Positions 9,205-16,937 of a DNA stretch of 64,000 nt are shown here, one piece after another (the first letter of the stretch is position 1; every line of letters starts with the position of its first letter). Location of the stretch: assembly GCF_900110075.1 (NCBI RefSeq), contig NZ_FOCJ01000002.1:496001-560000 (forward strand), in the 5' to 3' direction. The notes under the pieces were generated by a model. That model saw nothing but the letters and a program-made list of their open reading frames with translations. It ran no database searches and was not told the DNA's origin. This stretch comes from Paenibacillus sp. OV219 (lineage in GTDB: Bacteria > Bacillota > Bacilli > Paenibacillales > Paenibacillaceae). Position numbers and translations under genes: made by a program.

Positions 9205-10302
9205 ATGCAACCAAAACAAAGTATTGTGCATTTGCCTGTGTACCAACCTGGTAAACCAATTGAAGAAGTGAAGAGAGAACTCGGTCTGAAGGAAGTAATC
9301 AAGCTTGCTTCCAATGAGAATCCATTTGGCAGCTCTGAGCATGCCAAAGCGGCTATTCAGAACGAACTGTCGAACGTTAGCCTCTATCCAGACGGCGGCA
9401 GCGTAGAGCTGACGAAAGACCTGGCAGCCTATCTTGGCGTGACGCCGAAGCAGATTATTTTTGGCGCTGGCTCTGATGAAGTAATTCTTATGCTGGCTCG
9501 CGCTTATTTGACGCCTGGCGACGAGACGATTATGGCGGATGAAACATTCCCGCAATATAAGCACAACTGTGAGATTGAAGGCGCAACAATTATCGAAGTT
9601 CCGCTGAATGACGGAACGCATGATCTGACAGCGATGCTGGCGAAAGTGACAGATCGCACGAAGATTATTTGGGTATGTAATCCGAACAATCCAACAGGTA
9701 CAATTGTGCGTAAAGCTGAGCTCGAAGCGTTCATCCGCCAAGTGCCTTCGAATGTTCTCGTTGTCCTTGACGAGGCATACTTCGAATATGTGCTCGATGC
9801 GGAGTATCCAGATGGCATTACGCTGCTTCCGGAATTCAAGAACGTAATCGTACTGCGCACGTTCTCCAAAGTGTACGGACTTGCTTCGTTACGAATCGGT
9901 TATGGCGTCGGACACGAAGATGTGATCCGTTCCATAAATCAGGTTCGCGAGCCGTTCAACACTTCCCGTTTCGGACAGGCTGCAGCGAAGGCTTCGCTTG
10001 CAGATCTTGAGTTCTTGAACAACTGCAAGACGCGTAACGCTGAGGGCATTGCGTATATGAATGAGCAATTCGACCGTCTCGGCTTGAGCTACTTCGAGGC
10101 TCACGGCAACTTCGTCATGGTCGACGTGAAGCTTCCTTCGCAGCAGGTATTTGACGGTTTGCTCCGCAAAGGGATCATCTCACGTGCACGCTGGTCCTAC
10201 TACCCGACTCATATTCGGATTACAGTTGGCAGCCGCGAGCAGAACGAAGCGTTCATCCGCGCATTGGAAGAAGTACTTCAGGAAGCGGCGGTGCTAGGTT
10301 AA
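9205..10302 (+). CDS. hisC: Histidinol-phosphate aminotransferase (also aromatic aminotransferase role likely)
   Basis: PLP-dependent class I/II aminotransferase for histidinol phosphate. In B. subtilis the hisC of this locus also transaminates phenylpyruvate and hydroxyphenylpyruvate, which explains its place beside tyrA. The 365 residues show KLASNENPFGSS near the N-terminus, CNPNNPTGT mid-protein, the VLDEAYFEY Asp and the PLP lysine in RTFSKVYGLASLRIGYG. AGGTGATT upstream is the ribosome-binding site. tyrA starts 5 nt after the stop. Dual substrate use here is inferred from context. Confidence 0.94.
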   Translation: MQPKQSIVHLPVYQPGKPIEEVKRELGLKEVIKLASNENPFGSSEHAKAAIQNELSNVSLYPDGGSVELTKDLAAYLGVTPKQIIFGAGSDEVILMLARAYLTPGDETIMADETFPQYKHNCEIEGATIIEVPLNDGTHDLTAMLAKVTDRTKIIWVCNPNNPTGTIVRKAELEAFIRQVPSNVLVVLDEAYFEYVLDAEYPDGITLLPEFKNVIVLRTFSKVYGLASLRIGYGVGHEDVIRSINQVREPFNTSRFGQAAAKASLADLEFLNNCKTRNAEGIAYMNEQFDRLGLSYFEAHGNFVMVDVKLPSQQVFDGLLRKGIISRARWSYYPTHIRITVGSREQNEAFIRALEEVLQEAAVLG

Positions 10303-10306
10303 CATC

Positions 10307-11398
10307 ATGACAAAAATCGCGATATTCGGCGTCGGACTGATCGGCGGCTCGCTCGCGCTTTGCTTCAAGGGCAAACCGGGCTTAACCGTTGTCGGTCATT
10401 CCGTACGTGAATCATCCGTTGCCAAGTACCTCGAGAGGGGCGTCGTCGATCATGCGACGACGTCGCTTCGCGAGGCAGCAGAAGGCGCGGATTTTATTTT
10501 TCTATGTGTGCCTGTCGGCTCGCTCGCGCAATATGTGGACGAGCTTAGCCAGCTCGAGCTAAAGCCGGGCTGCATCATTACGGATGTAGGCAGCACCAAA
10601 GCATCTGTCGCTGCATCAGCGCGGAATGCGAAGCTTGGCGATGCTGTATTCATCGGCGGCCATCCAATGGCAGGCTCCGAACGCTCAGGCGTAGAGGCGG
10701 CGTCCTTGTATCTGTTCGAGAATGCCTTCTACGTGTTGACACCAGAACCGTTGACAGCTCAATGCGATGTAGACCGTCTGACCGAGCTACTCACTTATAC
10801 AAAAGCACATATCGTTCACGTTCACCCTGAGGAGCATGATGAGATCGTCGGCGCAATCAGCCATCTGCCTCATATTATCGCAGTCGCGCTTGTAAACCTT
10901 GTACGCGGCTACAACGAAGGCAATTCGCTGTACAGTCAGCTAGCAGCGGGAGGCTTCCGAGACATTACGCGGATTGGATCTAGCGATCCGGTAGTATGGC
11001 GCGATATTCTTGTGAACAACCGCACAGTACTTCTAAAGCTGCTGCAAGAGTGGCAAGCGGGTACGATGGCCTTCATTGAAATGCTGCAAAGCGAAGACGG
11101 CGAAGGGATCGAGACTGCGTTCAGGAAGTCGGGCCAGTTCCGCAGTACGCTGCCGGAGCGTCGCAAAGGAATGATTCATTCCGTATTCGAATGCTACATT
11201 GATGTGCCGGATCATCCGGGCATTATCGGCAAAGTGGCGACAGAGCTGGGCAACAGCGAGATCAACCTTAGCAATGTTCAGATTATTGAGAGTAGAGAAG
11301 ATGTGCCAGGCGTACTGCGTCTAAGTTTCCGAACACAAGAGGATTTGGACAGGGCTGTCCAAAAACTGGGTGAAATTGGTTATTCTGTTCATTTTTAA
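10307..11398 (+). CDS. tyrA: Prephenate dehydrogenase with ACT domain
   Basis: Oxidatively decarboxylates prephenate to 4-hydroxyphenylpyruvate for tyrosine synthesis. The 363-residue protein begins with a dinucleotide-binding FGVGLIGGSLAL fingerprint. The catalytic region has IGGHPMAGSERSG, and the ISHLPHIIA helix follows. The last ~75 residues (from YIDVPDHPGIIGKVA) form an ACT domain, the usual site of feedback control by tyrosine. In B. subtilis aroE follows tyrA; here it does not. Confidence 0.96.
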   Translation: MTKIAIFGVGLIGGSLALCFKGKPGLTVVGHSVRESSVAKYLERGVVDHATTSLREAAEGADFIFLCVPVGSLAQYVDELSQLELKPGCIITDVGSTKASVAASARNAKLGDAVFIGGHPMAGSERSGVEAASLYLFENAFYVLTPEPLTAQCDVDRLTELLTYTKAHIVHVHPEEHDEIVGAISHLPHIIAVALVNLVRGYNEGNSLYSQLAAGGFRDITRIGSSDPVVWRDILVNNRTVLLKLLQEWQAGTMAFIEMLQSEDGEGIETAFRKSGQFRSTLPERRKGMIHSVFECYIDVPDHPGIIGKVATELGNSEINLSNVQIIESREDVPGVLRLSFRTQEDLDRAVQKLGEIGYSVHF

Positions 11399-11427
11399 GT
11401 TGTTTGTTACGAAAATGAAAACGCTTA

Positions 11428-11456
11428 TTGACAGAATGAAAACGTATACATATAAT
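11428..11456 (+). promoter_or_regulatory. Perfect-consensus sigma-A promoter
   Basis: TTGACA (11428-11433), exactly 17 nt, TATAAT (11451-11456). It starts about 30 nt after the tyrA stop and points into a short stretch that ends in a strong terminator at 11540, with no reading frame between. It is therefore read as the promoter of a small RNA. Confidence 0.82.
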
Positions 11457-11462
11457 AAAAGT

Positions 11463-11540
11463 ACAGTATGGTTTCTCTCCACTCCTATCCAATCCATCGC
11501 AGAATTTGCGGGGCCGCCCTAATAGGGCGGCCTTTTTTTT
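11463..11540 (+). ncRNA. Candidate small RNA (~78 nt) downstream of tyrA
   Basis: The interval is defined by a perfect-consensus promoter and a strong intrinsic terminator. The predicted transcript starts near 11463, has a pyrimidine-rich unpaired stretch (about 11472-11490, with CTCTCC and CTCCTATCC) and ends in the terminator hairpin and eight T residues. C/U-rich single-stranded stretches of this kind are used by Gram-positive trans-acting sRNAs to cover Shine-Dalgarno sequences. No family was recognised. The 5' end is inferred from promoter spacing. Confidence 0.55.
11512..11540 (+). terminator. Strong intrinsic terminator
   Basis: A 9-bp perfect stem, GGCCGCCCT (11512-11520) with AGGGCGGCC (11524-11532), a 3-nt loop and eight T residues (11533-11540). 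It ends both tyrA read-through and the small-RNA candidate started at 11463. Confidence 0.92.
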
Positions 11541-11700
11541 GGCGGAATTGGAACATTTCAATCGTTTCATCCGTTTATTGTTGTGGGTAATGAGAATACG
11601 GTGCGTTTGCGGCACAAAGCTTTGAAAAAAATTTATCCTTACTGAAAAGGTTTCATGATACAATTGGCGTGTTGATTGTAAAAAAATGGGGACGACTTTC

Positions 11701-11766
11701 ATGTCGAAAGAAGCAGGATTTTGGACTCATTTCACGAATTTAATAGTGATCTTTAGAATGAATTAA
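11701..11766 (+). CDS. Candidate 21-residue peptide
   Basis: An ATG at 11701 is preceded by TGGGGA (11687-11692) at 8-nt spacing and opens a 21-codon frame ending in TAA at 11764. The peptide is short, with a polar start (SKEAG) and an aromatic/hydrophobic body (FWTHFTNLIVIF) suited to membrane contact. It occupies an otherwise gene-free interval between the small-RNA candidate and the sigma-factor promoter. No function or family is recognised. Conservation in related genomes would decide whether it is real. Confidence 0.35.
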   Translation: MSKEAGFWTHFTNLIVIFRMN

Positions 11767-11786
11767 TTTTTTGTTTAGGATCGCGC

Positions 11787-11810
11787 AACTTTTCACTCTC
11801 GTTTCGGTAC
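11787..11810 (+). promoter_or_regulatory. Candidate ECF-type promoter upstream of the sigma gene
   Basis: AACTTTT (11787-11793) followed after 11 nt by CGGTAC (11805-11810). The spacing and the AAC / CG signature resemble promoters read by ECF sigma factors of the SigW/SigX/SigM kind, which commonly autoregulate. The -10 region is also the left arm of an inverted repeat (CGGTA, 11805-11809, with TACCG, 11818-11822). Confidence 0.45.
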
Positions 11811-11861
11811 AATGTTATACCGAACCGGGAGCACTCCTAAGGCCAAGGAGGGTCGCCCGCG

Positions 11862-12458
11862 ATGACGGATTCCCAGCTTATACGCGAAATCAAAGATGGA
11901 AACATACAGCTATATTCGGAATTGATGCGGCGCTACCAACGTAAAATCCTTGCCTTCATCTACCACATGTTAAAGAGTGCGAAGCTTGAATTGTTGGCAG
12001 AGGATCTATGCTCTGAGACGTTTTACAAGGCGTATCGTAGCCTGCATTCATTCCGGGAAGTCGATGCTTCCTTCTCTACCTGGTTGTACACCATTGCAAG
12101 AAATACGGTACTAAGCGAACTGCGCAAGCAAAAAGCAGGCAGCGTGTCCTTCGATGAAGTCGGATTCATTCCGATTGCTCCGCCAGATGCAGTGCCGGAA
12201 CACCGGCTGCTGCAGAACGAACGGATGTCGATGGTTCGTGAAGCGATAAACAGTTTGCCGGAGAAACAGCGTTCCGCGCTTATTTTACGGGAGTATGACC
12301 AGCTGGATTATCAAGAGATTGCCAGCATTCTAGGTCAGACGGTTAGCTCCGTCAAGTCGCTTCTGTTTCGAGCACGCAGCAGTGTTAAAGTACAGCTTGA
12401 GCCGTATTTCGGGGAGTCGCCGATGCTGGAGGAATACGAGGGGATGAAAATGCGATGA
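11862..12458 (+). CDS. RNA polymerase sigma factor, ECF (sigma-70 family)
   Basis: Directs core RNA polymerase to alternative promoters. The 198 residues contain region 2 (about 10-80, with the aromatic-rich FSTWLYTIARNTVLSELRK) and region 4 (about 125-180, with LPEKQRSALILREYDQLDYQEIASIL and the SVKSLLFRAR recognition helix), without region 1 or 3. AAGGAGGG sits 9 nt before ATG. The gene overlaps the downstream anti-sigma gene by 4 nt, so the two are translationally coupled. The inducing signal is unknown. Confidence 0.93.
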   Translation: MTDSQLIREIKDGNIQLYSELMRRYQRKILAFIYHMLKSAKLELLAEDLCSETFYKAYRSLHSFREVDASFSTWLYTIARNTVLSELRKQKAGSVSFDEVGFIPIAPPDAVPEHRLLQNERMSMVREAINSLPEKQRSALILREYDQLDYQEIASILGQTVSSVKSLLFRARSSVKVQLEPYFGESPMLEEYEGMKMR

Positions 12459-13057
12459 AATGCCTTGAAGCCGGGCAATTATTTGGTGTCTACTGGGATT
12501 TGCCGGAGGACGACATCGAACGCAAGTCCGTCGATGAACATCTCCTAACCTGTGCAGCATGCAGGGAGGAGTTTCAAATTTGGGAAGAGAGCGAACAGCT
12601 AATTCGCGTCTTCTCAGAAGATTCAGATGAAATCGGTGCGATTGACCATGTGAATTTTGGCGTCATGGACCGTATATATAACGAACAATCCTGGTACATG
12701 CCTGTACCGAACCGGAGTTACCAGTTCACGAGATCATTCCGCAGAAACGTTACCTTAATTATCGCTTGTTTCATGGCTATGTTCGTATGTGGCTTGTTTT
12801 ACTTGTTGACGGGGACGAATGATGCTTCATCTGCCCAAGTGGCCAAGCTGACTGGTCTTCTGGAGACTGCGAATGCGGCTACAGACAGCACCGTTATAAG
12901 CGCTGACTTCTACGCGGACGTACCGGTAGCGAGCATCAGTGATCCAATTGTACTGAATATTGTACCAACGGTTCCGCAATACTATGTGGCGTTGTCGCTG
13001 CTAGGAATCATAGTCACGCTGCTCATTCTTAACTGGTTCTCACGTACTCGGAATTAA
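12455..13057 (+). CDS. Membrane anti-sigma factor with zinc-finger-like N-terminus
   Basis: Likely holds the upstream sigma factor inactive. The N-terminal ~50 residues contain the H-x3-C-x2-C signature of ZAS anti-sigma domains (HLLTCAAC, about residues 29-36). A membrane segment follows (about residues 100-122, IIACFMAMFVCGLFYLL), then an extracytoplasmic stretch of ~45 residues and a second C-terminal membrane segment (about 173-193). Two membrane spans are unusual for the simplest anti-sigma factors. Role inferred from domain and coupling with the sigma gene. Confidence 0.85.
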   Translation: MKCLEAGQLFGVYWDLPEDDIERKSVDEHLLTCAACREEFQIWEESEQLIRVFSEDSDEIGAIDHVNFGVMDRIYNEQSWYMPVPNRSYQFTRSFRRNVTLIIACFMAMFVCGLFYLLTGTNDASSAQVAKLTGLLETANAATDSTVISADFYADVPVASISDPIVLNIVPTVPQYYVALSLLGIIVTLLILNWFSRTRN

Positions 13058-13112
13058 GCTGGATTTCCAACATACATATCTTTCAGACTGTCATGAAAAG
13101 GGGAGCGAAAGC

Positions 13113-13700
13113 TTGAGAATCGGATTGATTCGGCACGGCAAGACAGATTGGAATGCACTTGGCAGAATACAAGGTCAAACCGATATCCCGCTCAATAATG
13201 AAGGTATCCGTCAAGCTCACGCGCTCGCTTATCGTCTTCAGCACGAAGCGATGCAATGGGACGCTATCATCTCAAGCGACTTGTCTAGAGCCATCGAGAC
13301 AGCAGCCGTTATTTCGAAGGCGCTTCAAATTCCTCTTCTACCGCCTGATCCAAGGCTTCGGGAGCGTTTCTACGGCGAGATAGAAGGAACGACAGAAGCG
13401 GAGAGGCTGAATCGTTGGGGTCCGGAATGGAAGAGATGCGACTGCGGACAGGAAGGCGATGCTTCTGTACGCGAGAGATCGCTCGCTTTCGTCGAAGAGA
13501 CGGCTGCAGCGAACGAGGCGCGGAACATTCTTGTTGTTACACATGGCAGCTTGCTAGCCCAGCTGCTTAAGGCGATGTGCACGGAGCTTGCTGATAAGCC
13601 GATTCACAATTTGTCCTTCTCTATTATGGAACGTATCGATTCAAACTGGAATCCGCTTCTCCATAATTGCACGCTTCATTTGGAACAGTTACAGAACTAA
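13113..13700 (+). CDS. Histidine phosphatase family protein (phosphoglycerate mutase-like)
   Basis: The 195-residue cytoplasmic protein opens with LIRHGKTDWN, the phosphohistidine motif of the branch 2 of the histidine phosphatase superfamily. LRERFYGEIEG supplies the acidic residue and VVTHGSLL the second catalytic His. Members of similar size include CobC/alpha-ribazole phosphatase and broad phosphatases such as PhoE; the substrate cannot be told. The start is TTG 13113, chosen for AAAAGGGGAG upstream. It follows the anti-sigma gene at 55 nt. Confidence 0.88.
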   Translation: MRIGLIRHGKTDWNALGRIQGQTDIPLNNEGIRQAHALAYRLQHEAMQWDAIISSDLSRAIETAAVISKALQIPLLPPDPRLRERFYGEIEGTTEAERLNRWGPEWKRCDCGQEGDASVRERSLAFVEETAAANEARNILVVTHGSLLAQLLKAMCTELADKPIHNLSFSIMERIDSNWNPLLHNCTLHLEQLQN

Positions 13701-13714
13701 CTAATATATAGAGC

Positions 13715-13758
13715 AGCCGTCAATCCTCGAATTTCTAAGAGGGTGGACGGCTTTTTTT
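13715..13758 (+). terminator. Intrinsic terminator
   Basis: AGCCGTC (13715-13721) pairs with GACGGCT (13746-13752); an inner CCTC/GAGG pairing extends the stem. A run of seven T residues follows. It closes the sigma/anti-sigma/phosphatase unit. Confidence 0.9.
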
Positions 13759-13836
13759 ATTGCTCTGGTTATAATTTTCGTCAATGTTCCCATAATGGTA
13801 GTAAACCTGTGAGGCGCTTGGAACGGAGGGCTGTAT

Positions 13837-15075
13837 ATGAATTTAGCAGATATGCTTAGCTATGCGGATATTGGACAGCTAAGTCGGATTGCGACGACCT
13901 ATCAATGTGAGTGCAACGGGAATTCGAAGAATGATCTCATCCAGTCGATTCTGTCTACTGTGAATCGAAGAGATGTATTTGAAGCACAGATTGGCGCGAT
14001 GAAGCTGGAGGATCTGCGATTTATCAATTCGCTTCTTTTTGATGCCAGAGATGCGTTCAGCTTGGAAGAGCTAGTAGCACGTGTACAGCAGAGCCGGTTT
14101 GTAAGTTCTGCGGAAGAAGCGAAACAAGGCGAAGATGATGGAAGCAAGGCATTACCAGTCTCAAAGAAAACCGAAACCGCAAAGAACAAAGCTGCTAAAC
14201 TATCAAACAAAAGCCGGGCATCAAAAGAGAAGCAAGTGCAGGAGGATGGCCCGCGCGATACGATCTCCAGGTTCAAACAATACGGTTGGCTATTCAATGG
14301 TTATGCTGGACCCGATCGTTATTTGTTCCAAGTGCCTGCAGACTTGAAGGAAAGATTCAAAGAAACGATGGAACGCAGACTTGTCTCCCAAGTCGTATAT
14401 ACGGGCGATGAACCACATGCTTATCGCGATGAACAGATGCTGATGGGCGAAGATGTCGCACAACTGCTCACCTACGTTCACCTCAATGAAATTCCGCTTA
14501 CGAGCGAAGGCTTTATGTACAAGCGGAACGTCTTACAGCTATTGGAGCTGTTCGGGGTGAAGGAGCAATTGCCTGTCAAGGGAGAATGGCGCTTCGGATA
14601 TGGCAGAAGAATGAAGGAATATCCGAACCGACTCTCGCTCCTCTACGACTATTGCTTCTATAAAGGATGGATAACGGAAACGAGCACCGGACTCGAATTG
14701 ACAGCTGCGGGTAAAGAGCGACAAGAGCTTCGCACACCAGAGGCGTCGGACAAGCTATATCAATTTTGGCTGCGGCTGTACAAAGGGCCAATTCCGAATA
14801 TCAGATCGATTGTTCACTGGATTGATAAGCTCGGAAGAAGCTGGGTCAGTGCAGATACGATGCACAGTACGTTGAAACCTTACATCAAACCGTTCTACTA
14901 CGACCAACCGGAAACGATTCTCGAGCAGCGATTAATTAGTATGTTGATGCATCTTGGCCTTCTGCGCATTGGCGATCATCACGAGCATGGACAAGTCATT
15001 CGGATGACACCGCTTGGCCGCACGATGGTTGCGGGACTGAGCATTGATGATGAAGCGATTATTTTGAACAGCTGA
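13837..15075 (+). CDS. Uncharacterised 412-residue protein
   Basis: No family was recognised with certainty. The N-terminal ~90 residues are helical and leucine-rich (MNLADMLSYADIGQLSRIA). Residues ~105-140 form a low-complexity Lys/Ala/Ser linker (KKTETAKNKAAKLSNKSRA). The C-terminal ~270 residues look like a series of small winged-helix-type units (for example GRSWVSADTMHSTLKPY). The arrangement recalls the helicase-associated winged-helix proteins common in Gram-positives, but that is only an impression. It occupies the place of B. subtilis ypiA (a TPR protein) yet shows no TPRs. GGAGGG precedes the ATG. Confidence 0.85.
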   Translation: MNLADMLSYADIGQLSRIATTYQCECNGNSKNDLIQSILSTVNRRDVFEAQIGAMKLEDLRFINSLLFDARDAFSLEELVARVQQSRFVSSAEEAKQGEDDGSKALPVSKKTETAKNKAAKLSNKSRASKEKQVQEDGPRDTISRFKQYGWLFNGYAGPDRYLFQVPADLKERFKETMERRLVSQVVYTGDEPHAYRDEQMLMGEDVAQLLTYVHLNEIPLTSEGFMYKRNVLQLLELFGVKEQLPVKGEWRFGYGRRMKEYPNRLSLLYDYCFYKGWITETSTGLELTAAGKERQELRTPEASDKLYQFWLRLYKGPIPNIRSIVHWIDKLGRSWVSADTMHSTLKPYIKPFYYDQPETILEQRLISMLMHLGLLRIGDHHEHGQVIRMTPLGRTMVAGLSIDDEAIILNS

Positions 15076-15344
15076 CGAGAAAGAGTAGATCAGATTAGAT
15101 CAGTCAAATCTGGGCATCAGCACATTCGTGCATGCGAGAGGGCCATCGTCCTTAGCGGTGGCTGGCAAGATGAATATGATAACGTACAGCCGGTTTGTAT
15201 TAGTAAAGGGTAACAGACAGATGGTACCCACCTATATGCTTTCACTTATTCGCCTGCGGGAGTCGTCACAGATCGGATGGAAAGCTATTGGCGCCTAAGG
15301 AAGGATTATAGGATCTCTTAAACGCGGTGTTGGAGGTGTATCCT
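15076..15344 (+). other. Intergenic stretch, possible structured RNA or gene remnant
   Basis: No convincing gene. A 42-codon frame (15170-15298) has a weak ribosome-binding site. Possible pairings include GGGTA (15208-15212) with TACCC, and GCTTTC with GAAAGC about 40 nt later, suggesting structure. An adjacent frame around 15130-15210 reads RAIVLSGGW, loosely like the UPF0302 segment of B. subtilis YpiB; this may be chance. Confidence 0.25.
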
Positions 15345-15527
15345 ATGGACAAAATGAAAGTATCGTACGAAGTGATGCTTGGGCTCGCTGCAGAAATGTT
15401 ACTCGATGAAGCTGTACTCAAATTCCGTAGGGATAAGCTTTATCAAGCCATTGATGAGGCGCTTGCATCAGGCGATCGAGATACGTTCCGTCGTTTGACT
15501 GACGAGCTGAAATCACTATACGTATAA
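15345..15527 (+). CDS. IDEAL-domain small protein (YpiB C-terminal domain only)
   Basis: A 60-residue protein that is nearly all IDEAL domain: LDEAVLKFRRDKLYQAIDEALASGDRDTFRRL matches the short helical domain found at the C-terminus of B. subtilis YpiB and in other Bacillales proteins. YpiB has about 180 residues, with an N-terminal UPF0302 domain that is absent here. GGAGGTG gives correct spacing to ATG 15345. Its place before the DUF2487 gene and qcrA matches ypiB-ypiF-qcrA in B. subtilis. YpiB/YpiF have been linked to the life cycle of QcrA; a similar role here is inference. Confidence 0.85.
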   Translation: MDKMKVSYEVMLGLAAEMLLDEAVLKFRRDKLYQAIDEALASGDRDTFRRLTDELKSLYV

Positions 15528-15559
15528 TGAACGCGGATATGAACATCCGCATAGGCTAT

Positions 15560-15626
15560 AGCCTGCATAATCGTCCTTTCACGAAATGAAAAATTTCGTA
15601 AGGTCGTGAGGTGCAGGCTGTTTTTT
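15560..15626 (+). terminator. Long-stem terminator
   Basis: Outer stem AGCCTGCA (15560-15567) with TGCAGGCT (15612-15619); inner stem ACGAAAT (15581-15587) with ATTTCGT (15593-15599). A run of T residues follows. It separates the IDEAL gene from the DUF2487 gene. Confidence 0.85.
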
Positions 15627-15708
15627 GTGTTCCGAAAATGTGGTAGGATGGTAGAGAAGTGTTGAAATTCGACACTTGTTTACATAATGAAGGACTGGTG
15701 AATACTCA

Positions 15709-16134
15709 ATGAAATTTAGCGACTTAAGTGCAGACGGTTGGGCAGAGCTTGCCCCTTATCTGGACACGGCGGTTCTGCCTGTAACCGGTCTGCAAGGAAC
15801 AGAGATGCCGCATGAGGCGACGACGGCACTCGAACGACTGCGGGATGTGCTCGATCTGATCGAGATTCCGTTCAAAGGAAGAATCGTTACCTACCCAGCT
15901 TGCCAATATGGCGCATGGTCGCCAGAACTTATGAGACAATTGCAAATATTAACCGGTAATCTGCGTCAAGTAGGCTTTAAATACGTGATTATCGTAATGA
16001 ATACTCCAGCACCTGCTGAATCACACGCGGAGACAGGTGCAGACCTCGTCATCAGCCTTGATGAACAAGGAGAATTGCCTGTAGCTGAGAGCGTGAATGA
16101 TGCCGTTCGACAGCTTTGGCTCGGACGAGCGTAG
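15709..16134 (+). CDS. ypiF: DUF2487 family protein (YpiF-like)
   Basis: A 141-residue soluble protein beginning MKFSDLSADGWAELAPYLDTAVLPV. It has the character of the DUF2487 family of Bacillales, encoded just before qcrA. The protein resembles a small alpha/beta fold; no catalytic motif is evident. It stands between the IDEAL-domain gene and qcrABC exactly as ypiF does in B. subtilis, where the product has been implicated in Rieske-protein homeostasis. Identification rests on position and overall sequence character. Confidence 0.82.
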   Translation: MKFSDLSADGWAELAPYLDTAVLPVTGLQGTEMPHEATTALERLRDVLDLIEIPFKGRIVTYPACQYGAWSPELMRQLQILTGNLRQVGFKYVIIVMNTPAPAESHAETGADLVISLDEQGELPVAESVNDAVRQLWLGRA

Positions 16135-16279
16135 GGGTAGGAAGATGTGCGTGGCAGAATACGCATAAGGTGACAGCGGTTGGGGAAAAACATAGCCAGA
16201 GACAAGGTTAAATGTGACAAAATGACAACAAAATGAAGACGGCTTCTTGAACAGATGAGCAAAAACGCCTGCCATATTC

Positions 16280-16308
16280 TTGACGCTCTATATGACCTAG
16301 GCTATTAT
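16280..16308 (+). promoter_or_regulatory. Sigma-A promoter of qcrABC
   Basis: TTGACG (16280-16285), 17-nt spacer, TATTAT (16303-16308), about 80 nt before qcrA. It has the same hexamers and spacing as the promoter at 39171. Confidence 0.78.
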
Positions 16309-16390
16309 AGGTAATGTCCAAGTTCAACGTATGTTTTGCCTACTCCGGCAGAACACAAGATATGGCTCAGCAAAGGGGGTAGAACAGAAG

Positions 16391-16921
16391 ATGAGTAACC
16401 ATGGAAAACATGATAAAGCGGATAGCACGGCTAAACGTGGCATATCACGACGTCAATTTTTGTCGTATACGCTCGGCGGCGCAGGCGCATTCATGGCTGC
16501 AGGCATGTCACTACCGATGATCCGTTTCGCGGTTGATCCAATTCTGCAAAAGAAAGCAGCCGGAACGTGGATTAAAGTAGTTGAAGCAAGCAAACTTACG
16601 AACGAACCTCAAGAGTTCAAGTTCAAAATTCACCAAGTGGACGGCTGGTATGTCAGCGATCCAGAATTGACAGCTTGGATCTCCAAGGATGACAGCGGAA
16701 AAGCATTCGCTTTGTCCCCGGTATGTAAGCACTTGGGTTGTACAATTGGCTGGAACACGGAGAAGAACAACGAGTACGTTTGTCCGTGCCATGGAGCACA
16801 TTACACCAAGGACGGTAAAAACTTGGTTGTAGCTCCGAAGCCGCTCGATGAATATGACTTGAAGATTGAGAATGAATGGGTGTATCTTGGCCCAGTTAAA
16901 GCAAACACACGGGTGAAATAA
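16391..16921 (+). CDS. qcrA: Menaquinol:cytochrome c reductase, Rieske iron-sulfur subunit
   Basis: Accepts electrons from menaquinol through a [2Fe-2S] cluster in the bc complex at the membrane. The N-terminus carries a twin-arginine sequence (SRRQFLSY, about residues 17-24) followed by a hydrophobic anchor, so Tat export is expected. Cluster ligands lie in CKHLGC and CPCHGAHY (about residues 115-140). ATG 16391 follows AAAGGGGG; the frame stays open further upstream but that part is non-coding. qcrB starts 17 nt after the stop. Confidence 0.97.
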   Translation: MSNHGKHDKADSTAKRGISRRQFLSYTLGGAGAFMAAGMSLPMIRFAVDPILQKKAAGTWIKVVEASKLTNEPQEFKFKIHQVDGWYVSDPELTAWISKDDSGKAFALSPVCKHLGCTIGWNTEKNNEYVCPCHGAHYTKDGKNLVVAPKPLDEYDLKIENEWVYLGPVKANTRVK

Positions 16922-16937
16922 GGAGGCGTAAGCTCAG

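Noticed and set aside
11437-11450. Catabolite-response (cre)-like sequence TGAAAACGTATACA
   Set aside because: It matches the CcpA consensus at all but one position but falls in the spacer of the perfect sRNA promoter; the reverse strand matches less well. Not enough to claim CcpA control.
15170-15298. 42-codon ORF between the 412-residue protein and the IDEAL gene
   Set aside because: Weak ribosome-binding site, no recognised family; treated as part of a possible remnant or RNA.
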